From the NCBI GenBank assembly GCA_950295325.1, contig OX485807.1, positions 31,219,666 through 31,283,665 of the forward strand: a stretch of DNA of 64,000 nt, read 5' to 3'. Shown here in pieces: positions 57,636-64,000 of the stretch. The notes under the pieces are model-generated. The model was given only the letters and a program-made list of their open reading frames with translations. It did not search any database and had not been told where the DNA came from. Every line of letters begins with the position of its first letter. Within the stretch, counting starts at the first letter, position 1. This stretch comes from Polytrichum commune. Its lineage: Eukaryota; Streptophyta; Polytrichopsida; Polytrichales; Polytrichaceae. The position numbers and the translations under genes were made by a program.

Positions 57636-58312
57636 AAGCGCAGAAAGCATTCCATAATTTGGGCCACAGGCGGCCACTTGAAGTGGCAAGACTAGGTACC
57701 GATGAATGGGGAGAGCTGACCTCTAGTTGTGGATGAACCGGTTCAACTTCAAGACTTGAGGAAAATTACCTTATGCCTATTACACATGCATAATAGTCCC
57801 CTTCCGCAAGCCTAACATCCGAAAGCTAGACAAAAGTCCTTAGCAAATTCACCAAAGAAATGTGCAACATCCACAAAACCACGACGAATGTCCTCACACG
57901 CCTCTCCGCTGACGACTTCGGCATCAACATGAATCCTTATTGCCGGATTGACATACACTACATAGGCAAGTCATCAAGCGCAGAAAGCATTCCATAATTT
58001 GTGCCACAAGCGGGCACTTGAAGTGGTGAGATTAAGTACCAATGAACGGGGAGAGCCGACCGCTAGTTGTGGATGAACCGGTTCAAGTCCAAGACTTGAG
58101 GAAAATTACCCTATGCCTATTACACATGCATAATAGTCCCCTTCCACAAACTTAACATCCGAAAGCTAGACAAAAGTCCTTAGCAAATTCACCAAAGAAA
58201 TGTGCAACATCCACTAAACCACGACAAATGTCCTCACATGCCTCTCTGCTAACGACTTCGGCATCAACATGACATCCTTATTGCCGGACTGGCATACACT
58301 ACGTAAGCAAGT
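57636..58312 (+). repeat. tandem duplication, 340-bp unit, two copies
   Basis: Copy 1 is 57636-57975 and copy 2 is 57976-58312, starting AAGCGCAGAAAGCATTCC in each. Each unit carries about 75 bases of hAT-like MITE end (CAATGAACGGGGAGAGCC type), fused to LINE reverse-transcriptase-region sequence (KFTKEMCNIHKTT to GINM). The copies differ by scattered substitutions and a one-base shift near 58272. Confidence 0.93.
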
Positions 58313-60110
58313 AATGAGTATTTGCACTCGATGAACTAGGACAACTCGGGCTAATCTACTAGAGATTAGCCAAACATATCACGACCAAATTCGGAGAGTT
58401 ATAACACCTCTCTAAACTATGCTATCAAGAATGCTCAAGATCACCCATTGCCTCTACAACAAACATACTCACATATGCCTGTCAAATTACACACTCATAC
58501 TACTCATCATCCCTTACATGCCCGACAAAACTCACACAATATAACGCGCTGCACACCACAACTTAATTTTTGGCTCATCCAAGCTAGCAAAATCTTGTAA
58601 ATGGATGGGTGTCAAAATAACACCATCCACCAAACCAAAAGTCCACCATAGAAGCTATTCATTGGGCAAGAATAGTTGTCAAAGAAGACTTCTCCACCAC
58701 AACCATAATCATATACAACCACGATGCCCAAAAAATCCCATAATCACACAAGATATGCACACAATGCTCACCATCCCCCCCCCCCCAACCCCCCACCATA
58801 GAATACAACCCCACAACTAATTGACTCAAATGCCTACATGAACATGAAAACCAATGTACTTCAATCATATGCATCCACAACCAAAGGTCCCCTCCAAGGA
58901 ACCAACGATTAGCCCAAAACCTCACAACTAACCTCTTGGAACTTTACAACGTACACATAAAAACCAACCACATAGAACACACACCCATAGATTACAAAGT
59001 CATATTCACAAAACCATGGCGAACAACCCCCAACACCACCCCATTAACACCCCAAAAGAATATAACCCCCCTCCCCATCATGTTATACCACATTTAAATA
59101 CCCCCAAATACAACCCTTGACAATGTAAATACACATATAGCACCTTCATGCCACCAGACTAACACGATATAAGAAACATTGCCGGTTCAGAAGCATATAG
59201 TCCAAACAATGACCTTTGCATCGTGGAAAGGCTCCCTAGACTACAAAACATATTACGTGCTAAACTATAGGTTCTATTCATTGCCCTTACCATCACAAAA
59301 GACCAACCACAAGAAAACCTTCTTATTTATTGACAACCTCAATTGCACATACCTCATTAATAACCATATCCACCACCACTCATCCAATACGATCACTTCA
59401 ATAAATTGCTTATCTCGGCCATAGTACACTGGATTCTATGGACTAAACACAACATACCAATACAAAAATTCATAGCGCACATTGGAATCTTGGGCAACAA
59501 AAGCATTGACCAACTAGCAAGCGAAGGAACCACCTACAATAATGCGTCCCCACACCCCACATACATATAGCACACACCATGCCTTATTGTCCTAATGGCA
59601 TCCCAGCAAGCAAACACCAAGAAGGAATCCACAACCTCCAAATATACATAAATAAATGCCACCGTGAAAAGAACTATGCACCACAAAAACTAAATTTGCT
59701 TACGTCGACAAATGGTATTTAATGAGCAAATTCACCAAAACTCTCAAACCACTCTTGGAAAGGCCCAAGCCTATCCAAGGCACAAATCACACAAACCTTA
59801 AAACTTAGATACATCCAACATATGGGAAACCACTAGAAAACATCTTGTGGCCTTTAACACAATCCAACCCAAATTGCACACTATGCCCAAACTACGAAAT
59901 AGACAGATGGCCACATCTACTCTCTACCGAACTCATCCACACATAAACGGCCACCACATAGCCTGATTTAATAATGCGGTACACTAAATAGTCCACACCT
60001 CCAATCCAACAAACATACAAGGTGTTATACCCTCACAAATGTCGGCAACCTCTTGGAAGGTAGGAAGTATTCCTACCTTGAAGCCCGGTAGAATGGGATC
60101 AAGGTAAGGA
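57800..60110 (+). pseudogene. LINE (non-LTR retrotransposon) ORF2 3' portion with RNase H
   Basis: The broken frames read, in order: an RT-distal segment (LSKFTKEMCNIHKTT, VLTRLSADDFGINMNPY, RIDIHYIGK at 57838-57970, repeated in the tandem copy), then SALNELGQLG-like text after 58312. An RNase H domain follows at about 59300-59570 (FLFIDNLNCTYLINNHIHH, then KFIAHIGILGNKSIDQLASE ending GT). Last is a cysteine/histidine-rich tail at about 59875-59945 (NCTLCPNYEIDRWPHLLS). At least three frameshifts or stops separate them. In intact LINEs these domains copy RNA into DNA at the target. This copy is long dead. It is also the kind of machinery that would have moved the SINEs here, although no 3'-tail match was established. 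Confidence 0.75.
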
Positions 60111-60204
60111 CAAATGGACTCCCATTCACATCAGTGCAAACAAAAAAACTCATGTTCTTTCTATTTTATTTTATTATAGTTTCATTCTACATAATAAATT
60201 AATA

Positions 60205-60491
60205 AAATTTGAGGTTTGTGAGGTTTTGAAGTGTCATGATCTCCTGGTTTTGTAGCCAATTAACCTAAGTTCAAGTATGATTAATGCAAAATCCAATATG
60301 CCATATTATATTAATCATTTTGTGTCAAGCAGGAATCCACGTAGGGATTTCAATCATTCAAGCTTCCTTGGTCTTGTAGGCCCTCGAGCTCTATTGTAAA
60401 GTGAATTGGGATGGTCTTTGCCTTTTCCACCAACAAGAGGTTTTAGATGTCAAGTGTAATAGGCTCTCAAACTCTAGTGTTATAGAGTGCC
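60205..60491. mobile_element. diverged right half of family P MITE
   Basis: Shares with 34095-34361 the phrases TCTCCTGGTTTTGT (vs TCTCCCAGTTTTGT), CCCTCGAGC, CCTTTTCCACCAA and GGCTCTCA. There are no intact ends, so it is an old relic. Confidence 0.6.
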
Positions 60492-62722
60492 CTTGCAAGA
60501 CCACTCCCATTGCCGTTGGCAACTTGCAAAAATGACCAACATGTCAACGAAACCAAGTAACGTCACTAATGACAAATTTCCCCCAAATTAAACCGATATT
60601 TTCAAAATCAAAGAAGAAAATATAAGCACCTTCCAATGTTGTTTTCTTATGGTCAACATTTTTGACACATGTGATGGTTTATTTGCGAAAGGGAAGGCCA
60701 ACACTACAAGCATAGGAGTCATGAGCAACCCATCTTGTGTCGGTGAAAATCGCCTTGCATCATTGAAACCTCTAAAAATCTACCGCAGTAGTAGATTCTC
60801 AAAAAAAAAAAAACACCTCAGAGATGCAAGATGAGTCACCTAGATCGCATATGCTCATAGTGCAAGCTTGAAATGATAGCTTGGAATGGTGACAATCCCT
60901 TGAAGGTTGCAATCAAACAACGAGAAATCCTGCTTGAAAGGATGAAAGCAATTTAGTAAAACCGCCAGTCACATGCACTAGATCCACCTGCTGGAATCCC
61001 TCATAAAGCATTCTAATAATCGGCCATGTGCTTGTACATCCACCGCATCACATCTTACGAGTTCACAGACCGTGCAGACAGAAATGTGGGAGAAAGCGAG
61101 CGGAGTTGCTTGCTTCCCCACAAAAGAAATTTTACCTACCTGATCGAGTGGGGGCAAAACAACAATAAGAAGGGGCTTGAAATCCAGAGACCGATATGGT
61201 GTAGATTTTCTGTGCATGAGGGTCATATAAAGAGGCCTTTCCCGGGGGCTGCTAAGTACCAAGCCGCCTGCTGCTGATCTGCATCAACACGGCCATACTA
61301 TTTGCTAGTGAGAAAGTTGGTAATTAATACCTCGCTTAAGGTTAATGGGCTCCACTAATCACCGTGTCTGTCAGGCTCATTTCAGACTGCTGTGACTTGA
61401 TTGTGCTCTAATTGTAGGTGTCACGGCCTTCAGGTTAAATGTATAGCTAATCCCAATCAGCCAATGACGATAATTATGATTACTAACTCAAAACCTGCAG
61501 ATTAAGTGAAGGATATTGTATAGGTAACTAGCTAGCTGGACCTGTGTCGTCTCCAGTGCCTATGAGTTAGGAATCATAGAGCCAGATGTATGGGTTCTCG
61601 GACCTCTTTTTTTTTTCCCCCTTAATTTGTTCAATATATAGATAAAACCCTTGTCAAAGTGCACAACTTTATGAACTGCAATTTTATTTTCTCTACTCTG
61701 ATTCTTTTCTAATTTTTTCCTCCTGTCCTAACTTATCCCATCTACTCCTCACCTCCATCTTCACCCTTCCCCCCCACCCGTGTGTGTGCAGTGCATACTG
61801 TCCTACTTAGGGGACTTCAAATATAACATTTTAAAATTCGATACAATTTCAAAACACATTTCGTAATTTGAAAATCAATTTTTCTTTTGAAAACATTTCT
61901 AGTTAAATTTTATTGTTTCAAGAATAAGATGTCAAAAAATTGGTGTTTAATGAAATAATATAAATTATGTCAAAGCCGCCTAGGTAGGAATCATGACGGT
62001 ACTAAGCACCATTTCTATTTCAATTTGAGATGTCATTGGGCCCAAGTTGGTAGGAGACACATTAACCCTTGATTATTGTATGGGTCCATCACATGGGAAC
62101 GTCCAAATTTATACCCATCTCCAATGTTTCATTGGATTTTCAACCCTTTCACTGCAACGTTTTTAATGGTTGGGCTTTTGTTTGTGTTAACTAACTTCAA
62201 GAAACATCCATTGCCCCAAAACAAAATCCAAATCATTTCGCCAGTTCAGGCTCAGCTCAGGCTTTAGAATTTCGTTCCACAGCTCCCAGTGCGTGAAATT
62301 AGGGTTGCGTCGAGGGACAAAACTCTCACTAGGCTGTGGCTATGTAGGCAAAGAAACAATAACATTATAATACAGATCTCAAGTTCAAACCAACCTCAGG
62401 AGCCAGCCAGCCAGTCAAACGGAACTGGTGGCCCTGCGGCGCGCCGATTCTTCTTCATGTTTGAGTGGATCCTCAGTGGAAAGCACCCGTGATCTCCAAG
62501 TGACAAAACGGATTTGCAATCTGATGCCAGCACCTGCGGTGTCACAAGAACTACCTTACTTAACTTACCAGGTCTAGATTAAGACAACTACTGGAAACGG
62601 AATTAAGCTCAGGCTTAGTGCTCGATCTTCTTACTTACACACATAATTAAGGTTACACTGCTCGATCTCCTTCTCACTTCCTTACACGGGCAGCCGTGGC
62701 CTGCCTGCCTGTCTGCTGGCTG

Positions 62723-62725
<3 letters not shown>

Positions 62726-62760
<35 letters not shown>
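62726..62760. repeat. (TG)n microsatellite
   Basis: About 17 uninterrupted TG units. Confidence 0.97.
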
Positions 62761-62761
<1 letters not shown>

Positions 62762-62827
62762 TGTACCATCTGGGGTCACTTCTGTGAGTGTGCACAAGCG
62801 TGGAGTTAATTAGCAATCAACAGTGTG

Positions 62828-62856
62828 AAGTTAAGTTAAGTTAAGTTAAGTTAAGT
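62828..62856. repeat. (TTAAG)n microsatellite
   Basis: Five TTAAG units with a degenerate sixth. Confidence 0.95.
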
Positions 62857-64000
62857 AAAGGGGAGGCTGCAGCAGGAGCTGTGACGCCCAAATGTGGTAA
62901 TGGGATGTCCTGACGGGATTGTTTAGGATGTTGTGTTATGTGCATACGTTGTGGATTTCTGTGGGTGATGAGCTCGTGCTAATTTAACTTAGCTTACTTA
63001 AGTGGGCACTTAACTCAACGTAAGTTGGTAACTCTTATGTTGGCGATTTGAAGGAGCCTTAAGTTAGTTGGCAGCTTTTGTACCCCTTCACTGGGATCAA
63101 GGTCAGGCTTCTCATCTGTTTGCTGGGAGATTTCCTGCAGCTTTTTCTTCTTTAGCAGCGGCCCTGCCATGTCACTGAGGTGCCGTGAACGGAGGGTGTG
63201 TGGTCGTGGGTATAGACCACATTCTATACGGTCTATGAAACTGTTTGGGCAGCCCACAATTTTTTTCCCTGATAGATGAAATTTTGACGGATGAAAAATT
63301 AATGTTTGCAAGATGAACGGGTTGATTGTTCATCGTATCATATGAGAGCATTTGTGTGGGATTTGGAATGTTCCCAGAGGGTTCCCTAAGTCCCCAAAAG
63401 GTAGTACCTTTTAGAAGTAAAAGGTAGGAGTCGAATCCCCCCCTTCCCCCCCCCCCCCCATTGGCATCATGTCCTTCGCAAGTCCTTTAAAAGAAGTTCT
63501 TAGTTTGAAATTTTTTATCCAAGATTCATGAGTGGATGGAGATGGAGAGTTCATTTAACGTGAAGTTTTTCAAGCTCTACCCGAGGGGAAGAGAAGCCGG
63601 AAGTTGGGGTAGCATAGGAACCTTTAGATTTGTCATATAGCAATTGACGGCCAAAGTCTTCCTAGCCCCTGACCACACACAGGAGGTGTTCACAACAACT
63701 TAGTAATGCGGGCGGCCTTGTTGTTGTTGCTACCCCTAATTTGCTTGCATTCTGGGATAATCCAATAAAGGCCCAACACAACTTGGCAAGCAAGCAAGAT
63801 TTTTGCGAGAATAATTCTTTCTATGGTGGGCCTCCTTTACAAAATGAACAATCTTTTAGGCTAAGTGTTGTTCATTTTGTGTTTATGAATTGCCACTTGG
63901 AAAATTTCCGGGTTTGTCATACAAGAGATGGGGTGTCTATTTATTATATTATTTGAAAAAAAAAACTGTTGCCAAGGGCTCATTTGTACCATTGCATCTG

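Larger units (their letters stand above)
60492..64000. other. no supportable gene
   Basis: Frames at 60978-61277 (both strands), 62289-62492 and 63015-63311 lack recognisable motifs or start and splice context. A few are protein-like by composition (RRFFFMFEWILSGKHP near 62440), but nothing decides. Microsatellites lie at 62726-62760 and 62828-62856. Poly-C tracts lie near 61770 and 63438-63460. Confidence 0.45.

Noticed and set aside
1-64000. CRISPR array, bacterial operon or organelle insertion
   Set aside because: There are no regularly spaced direct repeats of 25-40 bp and no bacterial gene packing. No recognisable plastid or mitochondrial genes were seen.

Overview
The window is nuclear DNA from a land plant. 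The evidence is a complete seven-exon gene for a plastid ClpR4-type Clp protease subunit (24670-27175) and part of a TML/muniscin-type gene of the plant TPLATE endocytic complex (11357-13127). Both have ordinary GT-AG introns. The DNA is AT-rich, gene-poor and dominated by decayed or nested transposable elements. This fits a plant with a large genome, such as a fern, lycophyte or gymnosperm, but the sequence alone does not settle the lineage.

Layout: 1-10.4 kb holds an unidentified internal exon on the minus strand (584-756), a 528-bp PIF/Harbinger-type MITE, and a block of LTR-retrotransposon DNA on the minus strand. That block contains an intact 875-codon gag/mobile-protein-like ORF and a 5'-truncated Ty3-type integrase. 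10.4-13.2 kb holds an unknown ORF and the TML fragment, which has one in-frame stop. 13.5-17.6 kb holds relics of a MULE-type DNA transposon on both strands. 17.7-24.6 kb is repeats, a GC-rich block and short exon-like relics. 24.7-27.2 kb is CLPR4, with a dead tandem copy of its second exon in intron 2.

27.9-64 kb contains no convincing host gene. It is a dense record of small non-autonomous transposons, many of them defined here by terminal inverted repeats plus target-site duplications (TSDs). They comprise hAT-like elements (8-bp TSD), PIF/Harbinger-like elements (TAA or TTA), one Mutator-like element (9-bp TSD), a possible Tc1/mariner-like family (TA), a CACTA-like palindromic family, and a tRNA-derived SINE with a 14-bp TSD. 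There is also a LINE 3' end with RNase H (about 57.8-60.1 kb), two recent tandem duplications (426 bp and 340 bp) and several microsatellites. Several elements are nested, so their relative ages can be read directly.

Only CLPR4 looks like a working host gene. The gag-like ORF is the only long intact transposon ORF. I found no CRISPR array, rRNA gene, genuine tRNA gene or operon-like system. The most informative content is the nested MITE and SINE structure rather than a new biochemical pathway.
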